From NCBI RefSeq assembly GCF_019059575.1, contig NW_024881669.1:682001-746000 (forward strand): 64,000 bases of DNA. Reading direction: 5' to 3'. Shown here one piece after another: positions 42,581 to 53,763 of the stretch; the stretch's first letter is position 1; each line of letters starts with the position of its first letter. The notes beneath the pieces were generated by a model that was not told where the DNA came from, did not search any database, and saw only the letters and a program-made list of their open reading frames with translations. A program made the position numbers and the translations under genes. This DNA comes from Amphibalanus amphitrite. Its lineage: Eukaryota; Arthropoda; Thecostraca; Balanomorpha; Balanidae.

Positions 42581-43600
42581 TCGCCCTCAACAGCTTACTG
42601 ATCTTTGCGACCTGGGTGCATGGGTCTGGCAGCCGATAAAAGTATCTGTGTATCCGGATGTCGTGCCCCATGAAGTTGGCGAGCATGTCCAGTCTGTCTT
42701 AAAAGTACCGCGCAAATTGACGGTGGATCCATCAAGCCTGACCGAGGCAGGGCCTGCTATAATTTGAAAGTCACCGAACCAATTGATCTGGGAAATGGAC
42801 GAGGATGTGAATTGCTTCGGTGACTCAAATTCAGCAGGCCCTTCCTCGGTCAGGGTTGATGGATCCACCCTTACTTTGCGCGGTACTTTTAAGACAGACT
42901 GTCCATCTAATGATCCTTTAGGTTCAGGACTTGCGAAACCGTGGCGACATGCTGACGCAGGGCTGTGGACTGTGGAGGTTATTGCGCCCGGCCTCTGCAC
43001 ACTGCTGTTCTCTGCGTCTTCCTAAGGCAGTCACTACCTCTGAGTGGATGGAGGCGCGGCGACGCGGCATTGACGAAAACGTACGGTGAATCACCGACTC
43101 CCACGAGCTCCTGTGTGCTCACCAGTAACTCCATGCCATCTCTAACTTCAGGAGTGAGGAGAATTGGCACACCCCTGTCTCTCTTACCCTTGATTACAAC
43201 AGAATGAGGCAGAATGAGCATCAAAACACAAAATAAAGTTGGAGTGGCATTACACAATAATACCTACATTGAAGGATCACTGGATGGTATCTTTTTGGAT
43301 GGGCAGGCCGTCGGAGACAGTTTGGCTCTGGACAGAGGCAGGGATGAGCCTGGGTTCATCAGTTCGAACTTGAGGTCCCTTTCATAGTCCTCATCTGTGA
43401 AGCATTCCGAACACAACGTGGATCCTTCACATCATCCATTTGTGCATCCCTTTTGATTTTTTGCCACACAATCTGCTCATGGCTTGGTCCTTCGGGAATC
43501 GGGAACCGAAACCACTTCACCCCCTGGCGGGCCGCTCCACACCACCTCCCCGACCCATTCAAACACCCTGGACCCGCACAGTATGGCATCACCTGTGCAT
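42581..43600 (-). pseudogene. THAP-recombinase unit 1
   Basis: Starts with MMPYCAGPGC at ~43592, keeping the first two THAP cysteines, then VKWFRFPIPEG. Small indels break the frame near 43415-43480. Here the last zinc position reads CSEC, so Cys replaces the expected His. The recombinase part follows and is interrupted by the same palindromic MITE as unit 2. It is truncated after the GH...Y box at the unit boundary (~42575). Confidence 0.72.
42691..42900. mobile_element. 210-bp palindromic MITE, second copy
   Basis: Nearly identical to 25793-26002, in the same position of the recombinase gene and with the same GTCC flanks (42687-42690, 42901-42904). The MITE was present before the unit was tandemly duplicated. 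Confidence 0.88.
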
Positions 43601-43639
43601 ACTATGCTCCGGAAAGTATTAAATAAATTAAAAATGAAA

Positions 43640-44227
43640 AAAAAAAGAAAGTAAAAATAGATAACTTCACATCATACAGCGCTGTTAATTGCGTTGCAAG
43701 TCCCTCCCATTCACGAGATGCTCCGAGGCTCGACCTTACGGTGTTTCGGTGCGGCCTTTCGCTCGTCCCACCGGCTACGCCAGGCGTACATAGCGGCACT
43801 GGCACAACTTGCCATTGATCCGAGCGTTGTCGCTGGCTCATTCTTGTACCATGTTTATGCGTTGTGCAATGCCGAATTTGACGCAGTTATGCATTGTGCT
43901 GGTGGCGTATTTGAAAGAGAGCGTGTCCATGCACCTGTCCCTCAGAGCGGACTGGTTGACAGCATCAGCTCGCTTCTGGCTGTGCCTCCATGTCAGGCCA
44001 CCAGGCGTCTCATCCGGCTGCTAACCTCTGTATGATACTGTTTGTTAGTATAAGTGTTTTTACAACCCACGAAAGAAGTTTGGGGTTTCCTAATACACCC
44101 CATGCCGTGGTTGATAGCATTTCGTCGCATTTAAGCCGTTCGCGCGATCAAATCTTTGGTCATTTGAGCAGTACGGACAGTCTATCCTGGCACAGCCCCA
44201 CCCCGTCACGGGGGACGCACACCCAGT
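43640..44227. other. No recognised gene
   Basis: A plus-strand frame from ~43694 to 44035 is open for ~110 codons with reasonable composition (HRLRQAYIAALAQLAIDPSV). It lacks a clear start, splice sites or a family I know. Confidence 0.25.
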
Positions 44228-44548
44228 TCACGCGTCATCAGCCGCAGATCGCATGAACTGTTTCACTTTGGCCCACAGCTTCTGGCCGTCGTTGATAGGA
44301 TAGGCCATAGGACGGCCTACTCCTCGCGCCCCTGCCGTGTTTTAGGTTGAAGATGCTGTGCATAGCGATACATGCCAACAAAGCGGTATCTTGGTCATGG
44401 GCGGTTACGATTTGCTGAGATTCGGCCACCAGGATATAGGCGCCGTCTTTCGCCTGGATATGAGGATGGCCCGGCTCGATGACTTCCCGAACACCTGGCC
44501 TGCGGATTGCGGATCCCAGCGCGTTCTCTAGGTCCCTCCATGCGTCTT
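44228..44548 (-). pseudogene. Last-exon fragment of a gene like the CACTA second gene
   Basis: A good acceptor (TCATTTTGCAG) precedes 44548. The exon reads DAWRDLENALGSAI, HPHIQAKDGAYILVAESQQI and ALLACIAMHSIFNLK. After a shift of frame it continues GQKLWAKVKQFMRSAADDA and stop. Position and pattern resemble the terminal exon at 27032-27378 (PVIV... hydrophobic helix ... stop). The frameshift suggests decay. The relationship is a guess from layout. Confidence 0.35.
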
Positions 44549-44993
44549 CTGCAAAATGACACAAAAAAATACAGGCAATTCGGAGATAAGGCTACATCGA
44601 TTAACACGACACACGCGGGGGGGGGGGCGCAAGCGCAGAATAGGTATATGTCCCATCTCGTCTTTCTCCGATAGCTTCTAAACCGTTGGGAATATCGAAA
44701 TGAAACTTGCAAAAGGGCCGCTATAGGGATCAAAACAGCGGAAATACACACTACACAGAATATGCCTCAGTCTCAGCAAAGTTCGCCATGGTGGAGGCTG
44801 GAGAGGGACGCATTTAGCCACACCACATTATCTCAGAATCAAAGAAAGCTTGAGAGTTGAGAGACGCCGAAAAAGCATTATACAGCTCGCTATAAGATCG
44901 TTTAGACTCATTCTGGTCATTTTGTATCAAATATGTGTGGCAAAGACACCCCCCACCCCCACCCCCTATACGTGCGAAAGTTATCACATGCTT

Positions 44994-45110
44994 TTAATCA
45001 GACTGCGCCCTTTTCAAGACGGTAAGCATCTCCAGCTTCGCATCCGCTTTCTTGTCATCCTTCACGCGCTCCATCTCGAACCCCACCAGCTGGCCAAATA
45101 TGTAGTAGGT
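44994..45110 (-). CDS. Orphan terminal exon
   Basis: Acceptor GTAACCCAG precedes 45110. The exon reads TYYIFGQLVGFEMERVKDDK and ends LKRAQSD stop. It is short, charged and helical, in the style of BESS-type C-terminal motifs, but I cannot name the gene. Upstream exons were not found. Confidence 0.3.
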   Translation of the reverse strand, partial: TYYIFGQLVGFEMERVKDDKKADAKLEMLTVLKRAQSD

Positions 45111-46719
45111 CTGGGTTACGGAGGCTGCTCGCCGCGCGTTTTATGGGCGCTATGGCAGCGTCAAGCTTCTCGGCGCCACGAGCACCCTGCCCCCTGCCTG
45201 CTTGACTTGGCCGTTGGTGCCAGAAGATCGCGGATGACTCGGGCCGTCGACTTAGCTAGCTGCTGGTGGCACCGCGGACACCAGAGGCGCTCCGTGGAGC
45301 GTCGCAGCTGGGGAGACTCATGAGGCACAACTCGCTCCTGGTGGCACCCCGGACACCAGAGTTAGATCATCGTGAGTTACGGACGGACAGTTAAAATACA
45401 CGCCGTCTTGGGCCCAGGTAGATGTATGACTGGCTGACAGGCACTGATAGACCCTCGTGTCCTCGTTTTCTGACGTTGTGAAATAACGAGGTTGTGCTTT
45501 TTCGGAGTCCTGATGACGAATTTCATGTTAGTTTTGATTCAAGATGATGTCGTTATGCATTTGGGGTAGGTCTGGTCAGGTCAGAGATCAGATCAACCAG
45601 AAGGCGCCATGTCGGCCATCCGTAGTTGTAGATGTCAACCACCAGTAACAGTTTCGTAACATGCTAGTAAAAGAGAGGGCACTCTTTGTGTAAAACGTTG
45701 TGGTCGCCAAATTGCCTTGTATTTGTCGATCGCCCTCACACGCCACCGTGCAGTCCCATGGCTCTGACATGACTCCCCCTCCGTGCCCGACGTGTCCGTG
45801 TCCGACGCGACGGCATGGCCCCGAAACTGGGACAAACGGCCGCCGGGACCGCTCCGACGCCAGATGTGCCCCTTCGTCCACACAGGAGGCCGGAGGGGAC
45901 GGGGCAAACGGCGGCCGGCCGGCCGACGCTCCCCGCGGCGCCGAGGCGACTGATATCTAATAATAATAACAATAATAATAACACTTCAACAAACACAAAA
46001 ACACAAAAAGGGAATGTAGAAGGCATGTTTCCCTATATCCGGTACACAAACCGATCTGGAGCTTCAGCATTCTCCCTTCTACGCACAATTTCGTCGATCC
46101 GGGCAACAAAGCATTATGAAGCTCAAAAGGCGAGATAGCGGACAAATCCAAGTCATTGAGCTCATACTGCTGACGCAGTCGCAAGTGCTGCTGCGCTGCC
46201 AGACCCACCTGGCCAGCTTGACTATCCAACACGGCAGCAATCAGAGCATTGGGGGAGAGTGAAAGGCGGCGCCAGAACAGAATCTGTCTATACGCTATTT
46301 GCATTTGACATGCTAACATTGTAAGATATTGACATAGCTCATGATTACGGGCGCAGCTGGGAACCTTCATGGAAGTCTCTTCATGTAGTTATGATATGCA
46401 ATGCTAAGCTCGCGAGCTGCTCTCTGATCTCTGTACATGGTCCAGAGCTCACATCCGTAGAGGCTGGCGCAGTGTGCTTATTGTATTGTATTGTATTGAC
46501 GTAGGCAGACACTCCACATACACTGTGGCTATTCCGTGTCTAAAGTCATGGCGAGTAAAAAAAAAACATACGTCAGGGTAAAAGACAATAAAAGGTCAAA
46601 TCACACACCTATACATAGGTATACCAGACACTCGCCACGCACACAGACACACACACGCCATATGCAACCACACTACCGTCAATCACAGCCACTCGTCAGA
46701 CCATCAGAAGAACGCCTTC
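45111..46719. other. Mixed repeats, no gene recognised
   Basis: GGTGGCACCSCGGACACCAGAG is repeated at 45266 and 45331. 45460-45600 is a short piece of the AGGTCA-rich family (AATTTCATGTTAGTTTTGATTCAAGATGATGTC matches 47960-47995). A TAA/ATT microsatellite lies at 45957-45985. A minus-strand frame at 46150-46370 has coding-like composition but no motif I can name. Confidence 0.35.
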
Positions 46720-46724
46720 ACTGC

Positions 46725-46964
46725 TGTTCGGGTCTCGGCCAGACCCCTGGTCGGTCATGGCCGAACCTGTACTGCACTCGACACGCGCGGCACCGGTACA
46801 CATGCACAGGCGTCCGTAGGTCGGAGCGTCGGAGCGGACTGTTTAATTCCGGCATCCGGCCAACGGCTCAGAGCACGGGCCCCCGGCGGGACTGGTGCTG
46901 CCCTCTCTGTATTGCGTGGGAACTACAACTGCGACCGCTAAGGTATATGCGGCAGCCCCGCACA
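46725..46964 (-). repeat. 3' LTR of the Gypsy element
   Basis: Matches 61282-61510 apart from a few substitutions and two small indels near 46835-46860. The AATAAA signal of the other LTR is altered here (TTTAATT on the plus strand). TG...CA ends. Confidence 0.75.
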
Positions 46965-47730
46965 CCCCCCTATCAGTCGGAGGCCGGTTTTCACAAGTGT
47001 ACGGTTCTCCAGGGTATTAGTCGTTGGTCGCTCGGCGAGCGGGAGGGCAACCAGTTCCGCCCCTGTATCGCGTGACCCCTTGCTCCGCCCAGTTACGCAC
47101 GAGCGTACTCTACGCCGCGTAGTAGCGTGGGGAGGGGAGGGTTAGAATGGTGGCATGTGTAGAGGCTAGAACCGGTTTCCACCGCCATGCCACCGCCCAG
47201 CGACATGGAGCAGGGTCAGTGACCAGGGCGCAGGGAAAGGTCAGAGGTCAGCTATAACGTAGAACTTTGTGTCTCCCTCCCCTCCGCGTGTAACGACCGC
47301 ACGACAGCGGCCGGCCGCCGATCAGGCTTGACATGTCAAGGTCACCCGCAGTCAACGGGCTCAGAGGGTTGGTCGAGTGCGCGTCCGTGGCCGACGACAG
47401 TCTCGACCATGTGCTATGGTGCCGATAGACTAGCGTGGGTAATAAGTTTTTGTTCAGTGCATATGACTGCTGGGGTGTGTCATCTTGATATGATGCTTTG
47501 TAACATGTATGATACGCTTAAAACCTCGCTGGCAGTGGCCGAGAGGAGAGGGGGAAGGGGGAGGGCGGGGAGGCGGCTGCCGCCTCCACATGTTTATTTT
47601 TGTTGATAGCTGCGAGAGCTGAAATTTGGCAAGCCTGACCTTTGATTCAAGCTGAATTTTTATGACAGCAGCTGTATTTTCACCCTCGCCCATATTGGTG
47701 TTTTGTCAGCGTCTATCGTAAAGGGGGGGG
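46965..47730. other. Gypsy 3' non-coding sequence, no ORF
   Basis: Begins with the polypurine-like tract next to the LTR. Includes GAGGAGAGGGGGAAGGGGGAGGGCGGGGAGG around 47545-47573 and a G10 run at 47720. No gene is visible. Confidence 0.35.
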
Positions 47731-48208
47731 GGGAGGAGGGTCCGTGGACCCCTTTGCCGTTCAGCCCCTAATCGAGCTAGAGCTTCGCGGAAAAAGAGCG
47801 TGTTGCCCGTGACGAGAGGAGGCCGATGATACCCAATTTTAAGGTCCTAGGTCATTGGTTGACAGGTCAATATAACTCAAAAGTCGGGGAATCGGGACCT
47901 GTTAGAGCTTCGTAAAGTGAAGCTGTTATAGGGTTTTGCGGGGTGCTGATCACGAAATTCAAGTTAGTTTTGATCACAGATGATGTTTTTGTGCATTTAG
48001 GCCAGGTCGGGCCAGGTCAGGTCAGGTCACATGTTACGAGGGAACCAAAACTACTTCTTAAATGTTCAAACGGTTTCTAAATGCGAAATCAACTCCGAAA
48101 TCTACCCTAGAAACATGTAGAACTCGAAAGAGTGAACAAAGGTCATCAAAGGTCAGTGACCTGACTGACCTTCAGGTGACCTTGATACCCACTAGAATCC
48201 ATGGGATC

Positions 48209-50810
48209 CAGTGGCGGTCGCAGGGGGGGCCATCAGGGCCATGGCCCCCCCCCCAAAGGCAAATCAGGGGGGGCCATCATATCATTTGGCCCCCCCCAAA
48301 CAACCGATGGGCCCCCATGGCCGTATGGGGCCCTGGCCCGTATTCGATTGTCACGAGGCTCGAGAAACCCACGCCAGCTATTAACAGCTCCCATACCAGT
48401 CTTTGAGGGTCCTACACTGACCTCTGAGGGCCCTTCAGTGGCGGTCAAGCGTCCACATTGACCGCTGAGGACCCGTATTGACCTCTGAGGGCCCTCCACT
48501 GGCCTTTGAGGGCCCCTTAACCGGCCTCAGGGGCCCAACCGGCGTCTGAGAGCCTCACACCGGCCTCTGGTGGCCTCATTTCTGTCTCTCGAGTCCCAAG
48601 ACTAGCCTTTAAGTGTCTCTGAGGGCCCCGCACTGGATTCTGAAGACCCGATGTCGAGCCAGCATCGGCCTCTGGGGGCCCATCTTGGCCTTTGAGGGCC
48701 CTCCGTTGGTCTCTGGGGTCCAACGCCGGCCCATGCCGGCCTTTTAGGGCCCCACCCACACTGACCTCTAAGGGCCCATGCTGGCCTGTAAGGACCCACA
48801 TTAGCCTTTGAGGGCCCCCCGCACTGGATTCTGATGACCCAATGCCGGTCGCTCAGGGCCCGCATCGGCGTCTGAGGGCCCATCTTGGCCTTTGAGGGCC
48901 CTCCGCTGGCCTCTGGGGTCCAACGCCGGCCCATGCCGGTCTTTTAGGGCCCCACACTGACCTCTGAGGGCCCATGCTGGCCTGTAAGGATACACATTAG
49001 CCTCTATGGGCCCCACACTGGATTTTGAAGACCCGATGCCGGCCTCTAAGGGTCCGCATCGGCCTCTGAAGGCCCATCTTGGCCTTTGAGGGCCCTCTGC
49101 TGGCCCCTGGGGTCCAACGCCGGCCAATGCCAGTCTTTTAGGGTCCCATTCTGATCTTTGAGGGCCCCATGCTGGCCTGTAAGGGCCCATATTAGCCTCC
49201 GAGAGCCCCCCGCACTGGATTCTGAAGACCCGATGCCGGCCTCTAAGGGTCAGCATCGGCTTCTGCGGGCCCATCTTGGCCTTTGAGGGCCTTCTGTTGG
49301 CCTCTGGTGTCCAACGCCGGCTCATGCCGGTCTTTTAGGGCCCCACACTGACCTCTGAGGGCCCGTGCTGGCCTGTAAGGACCCACCTTAGCCTCTGAGG
49401 GCCCCGCACGGGCTTCTGAAGACCTGATGCCGGCCTCTAAGGGCCCGCATCGGCCTAGTCTGAGGGCCCATCTTGGCCTTTGAGGGCCCTCTTCTGGCCT
49501 CTGGGGTCCAACGCCGGCCCATGACGGTCTTTTAGGGCCCCACCCTAACCTCTGAGGGTTCCATGCTGGCCTGTAAGGACCCATATTAGCCTCTGAGTGC
49601 CCAATTCGGTCTCTGATGGTCTCCAACTGCCCTTTGCAGGCCCTGTACTGGTCTCTCAGGGATCTAAACTGGCCCCTAAGAGCCCAAACCAGCCTCTAAA
49701 GGTCCCACGACCCACACCGGCCTCTGATGGTCCCATTTCTGTCTCTGGGACCGAAACTGGCCTTATGTGCCTCTGAGGGCCTCGTACTGGCTTCTGAAGG
49801 ATCGATGCCGGCTTCTGAGGACCCATACCGGTCTTTAAGTGCCTCATAGCGACACCTGAGGCCCACACTAGCCTCTGAGGGGCCCGCAAACTGGCCTATG
49901 AGGTCTCTACACCGGCCACTGATGGCCCTATTATGTTCTCTGGGGGGCTCAAGCCTTACCTTTGGGCGTCACGCACTTGCTTATGAAGGCCCACATCAGC
50001 CTCTGGGGCCCTACCTGGGGCCTGAGGCCCTTCGCTGACCCTTGGGTCCAACGCCGGCCTCTGGGGGTCTGACACCGTACTCAAGGGCCCCATTGCAGCC
50101 TCTAGGCGATAGGTACCTATCGCCGAAGCGCTATCGATGGGCCCATAAGTGTAGGAACCATGGGTGCAGTGGGCGCAGTTGCACCAACAATAATTCTGCA
50201 GTGAGTGCAGACAATGTATTCGGCATCCACAATAATCTGGAACAAAACCCCCTTTCCTCAGCAACACTACTTTCCATGCAGCACGACAAATTTAGGATAT
50301 TTTGCCCACTATCCGTCTTTCGAAGCATTTCCTACTGTAATGGTCTTCAAAATTTGCATTTGTGCTCAAGTAAAAAAAAGATTAAACGGAAGTCGGAACA
50401 CATGTGATTGAACAGTGAACAGATACCGATGACCCACTGTTAAAAGTTTTAGCACGATGATCTTAAAAAATGGCAAAGTTTTTTTTGCAAAGAAAATGGC
50501 AAAGTTAGCCGCCTTTACTTTTGCGGTAGTCCATTCACGGTTGCGTGAATTATTGACATAATCAATGCTTCAAAATGCACTTTTCGGTACCTTTTCGACA
50601 TGGTGCACCCTCAAAGCTCTCAATGAGCCTCCGCTCGGGTGCCGCGCCCTACCCCCCCCCCCCCCCGCTTCACCGGCCATGGCCTAGATTTCTGCACCCG
50701 TGCACTACGCCCGTGGGCCCCTTTAAGCTAGCACCGGGCCCCCCGGGTCAGCGCAGGGGCCCCTTTGCCAAGTTGGCCCCCCCCAAACTCCAAGTCTGCG
50801 ACCGCCCCTG
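48209..50810. mobile_element. 2.6-kb hAT-like non-autonomous element
   Basis: The ends are CAGTGGCGGTCGCAG and CTGCGACCGCCCCTG (inverse with one difference). The exact 8-bp duplication ATGGGATC lies at 48201-48208 and 50811-50818. The interior is mostly a GC-rich minisatellite. No transposase. hAT assignment rests on the 8-bp duplication and CAGNGGCG-type ends. Confidence 0.85.
48400..50110. repeat. Higher-order minisatellite inside the hAT-like element
   Basis: A basic unit of ~28-32 bp (CTGGCCTCTGAGGGCCC-like) is organised into a ~195-bp higher-order unit. The marker GGATTCTGAAGACCCGATG and its variants recurs at 48635, 48826, 49020, 49217 and 49411, giving spacings of 191, 194, 197 and 194. 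The order becomes irregular after ~49600. Long ORFs here (repeats of GPQRPRWA) result from the repeat and are not genes. Confidence 0.9.
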
Positions 50811-51285
50811 ATGGGATCAACCTTTCACATGTTTGATCGCTTAAAGCCACAAAAAGACAATAAAACGCGCTCTACTCGAAATACGCCAAAACGCGATTCC
50901 GGCCAAACATGGTCTCGGAAAACAGGTCACAAGTCAAAGGTCTTTTGAGTCAGGGTCATGCAAATTATAGGGTAGGCGATATATTGATTAACTCGAGGGT
51001 ACTGAGAGTTTCGTCGCAATCAGCCGCTTTTTGCGCGAGTTATTTGCGAAAAACTGAGGGTAGGAGGTCTGTTCGACACCCTCCTACAAGTGCGAAGGTT
51101 GGTCAGGCCGTTGACCAATGACGTCAAAAGTGAACCTCTGTAAGGTCCCAAAATGTCGCGACGTCGCAGCACCTTTCGTGCCAGGGGACTTTTCAACGGG
51201 GAATGAAGCTTATATGATCTAGTACTATCTCCCAGAGGCCTCACAACTTGTATGCAGCTATCTCGTATTTTCTTAAGAGTCACCT

Positions 51286-53378
51286 GGGGCATTCCACGTC
51301 AAATCGAACAAAAATCGGCTGTTTTGCACCTTACCACCAGCGATTTCATTATAAATTTGTGAGCGGGTTCCTGTGTCGCCCCGAACATTACATTGATGTT
51401 TTTTGCACATTCTGACCACAGGTCTTCTAAATATAGGGCATCGAATTTTTACAAAATGTTGCATCTTTATATTTTTGAACGACCATAACTTTGGTTGTAC
51501 TTGTTTGATTTGAATGAAATAAACCTTACTGTTTAGGTAATTTCTTAAGCATTTGTTTAGAATTGCACCTACTTAAATATATGACCTTGAAATTTGCTTA
51601 ACTCTGTTCTTAAGCACAAAAATTGAAATAGCAAAAAACACGTCACCTTCGATTTGGCTATTTTTCATATATTTTATTGCCTACCATATTCTTAACAACC
51701 TGTGAAAAAATTAGAGTGGGCCATTCATAAGTTTTGAAGAAAATGGCACATATGCAAACGTATGTTAGCACGCCCAGTGGAGGGGGAAGAGTGAATTTCG
51801 CCCCACCCAGGCGCGGATACAAGGGGGGGGCCATGGGGGCCATGGCCCCCCCCTTGGCCGATTTTTTTCAAAAATAAAATAAAAAGTTAAAAAGCTGAAA
51901 AGGGGGCCTCCTGAAAATAAAGTGGCTATTCATGTTGAGATGTTGCCTGAACAGCTAGATAAGCTCAATAGACGCAGTTTTTTTTGGGGGGGGGCCCAAC
52001 AAGTGGGAAGATGGGGCCTCCAACAGGTGGGATTATGGGGGCCTCCTGGTTTCTAATGGCCCCTCCCTTGGAGATTTTCTGGATCCGCCCCTGGCCCCAC
52101 CCCTCCTGTTTTTCGCCAATATCTCATAGTATTAATGCGAAATTAATTATAGCTACCTGCCCAAAATTGAATTGCACATCTCATCGTGCAAGCAAGAAGG
52201 AAATCGGTTCACAACTGGTCTAGTAATAGCGGTGTAAAGTGAACATCCTGTCGCCGCGGCGACGCGGCGACTCGGCAGCCGGCGCCGACCACTAGCCGCC
52301 GCCTGAAATGTAGACTGTGCCGGGACGGAACGGAACGGTTCCGTCTTTACATCGCGCTCCTTACCGCTGATTACGTTCGATTCGCGTCAAATTTTGTGAG
52401 AAGACTAAGAAATGTACAGGCAATCTTATGGTGTAAGAATTTTGAAAATCGGTTGGTAAACAATTGAAATATGAACGTGTAAACACAAAATTGTGATTGC
52501 TGCGTTTCCCGCGTCGGCCGATCACGCCTCAGCCGGCGACATGTTACTCTTAGCAGGTCTCTAACTGCCATATTTATTATTGGATTAACTAGAAATTCCC
52601 CATACATACTCAAAAATGTATATTTTTTCGTATAGTGAAGATAAAAAGACGTGACGATATCGTTGCGTGATAATGTTTTCGTTGAATTTTTGGCTTCATG
52701 ATGCATTTCCACACGGCTCAAAATTCGCCGCAAAATACCGTTTGCCTTAACACTTTTACTATGGAACTTGAATGCTTGACTACGATGACTATGTATTTCC
52801 ATTCTCGCAGAGTTTGGGATATCACTAATCAGCAATGATTCATTTCAGAAAGTGTACACAAGCAAGCATGTCTTGACTCTGTCTTTCAAGGTCACGCGCG
52901 GTTGCGTGATGTTGATGCATGAAAACGGCGTTTGCCGCGAGAGTTATGAATGGCCCACCCCAATTTTTTCACAGATGGTTAGGAACATTGTGACGGACAT
53001 AATATGTAAAAATTACCCGAATCGAAGGTGACGTGTTTTTTGCTATTTAAATTTTTCTGTTTTAATTCAAGGTCAAATGCATTTCAAGGTCACTTCAATT
53101 TAATTTTATAATTAAAAATCAAAGCCTTATCAATTGCCTACAAGACCCTGTTAATATCATTTTGATACCAAAAAAGGAACCAGAGTTATAGACATTTAAA
53201 AAATTGATGTGTGGCATTTTTGGCTATATTCGATGACCTATATCTCAGCGATACTTTATCAAATTTCGAAAATATTATACGTAACTCAGTTTTGAACCAT
53301 GCCCAGTCTGCCTACAAATTTTCAGAAAAATCGAAGGGGATGAAGGATTTCGGTGTTTGATTTGACGTGGAATGCCCC
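51286..53378. mobile_element. 2.1-kb long-TIR element with ACCT duplication
   Basis: The outer ends GGGGCATTCCACGTCAAATC are perfect inverted copies. ACCT flanks both sides (51282-51285, 53379-53382). Similarity between the arms continues for about 450 bp: GAATGGCCCAC and CGAAGGTGACGTGTTTTTTG each occur mirrored near 51640-51730 and 52945-53045. No transposase is seen; superfamily not assigned. Confidence 0.82.
51808..52093. mobile_element. 286-bp hAT MITE nested in the long-TIR element
   Basis: The ends CAGGCGCGGATAC and TGGATCCGCCCCTG are near-inverse. The 8-bp duplication GCCCCACC is exact (51800-51807, 52094-52101). G/C runs sit just inside the ends. Confidence 0.87.
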
Positions 53379-53763
53379 ACCTGAAGTCAGGTCGGTCACG
53401 CGAGTCACGCAACCTCTCGGTCACGCAACGCAAAATATGAAAACTGTTATTTTGGCGCCGGGAACCATCTAAAGCTGTCTCAAGCGCAGGAGTTCGCGAT
53501 TTTATACAATATTTGCAAGCCCCAGCATTCACTTTTCCATTCTTAAAGTTAGGCGACTTCATTGATGACGTCACTAAGGTCATAGGAGATTTCACCAAAA
53601 AGTCCCGATCAAATTGAGCTAGCGAGTCGGGAAGCCACCAGTGGACTTGTAAGGACTAGTGGTGTCAGTTCAAGAAAATCAATGTCCAATGTCCGTCCGA
53701 TGTCCAAAGCTTACGTCGACTGTAGTCCAAAAATGTCCAAGCCAACCATGTGTCCAAAGATGT

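Noticed and set aside
46725-46964. Solo LTR
   Set aside because: No duplication flanks it on its own two sides, but its outer pentamer matches the outer pentamer of the distant LTR, so a paired 3' LTR fits better.
48233-49626. Long minus-strand ORFs rich in GPQRPRW
   Set aside because: They follow the ~195-bp minisatellite, whose period allows open frames. No start, splice or family signal exists.
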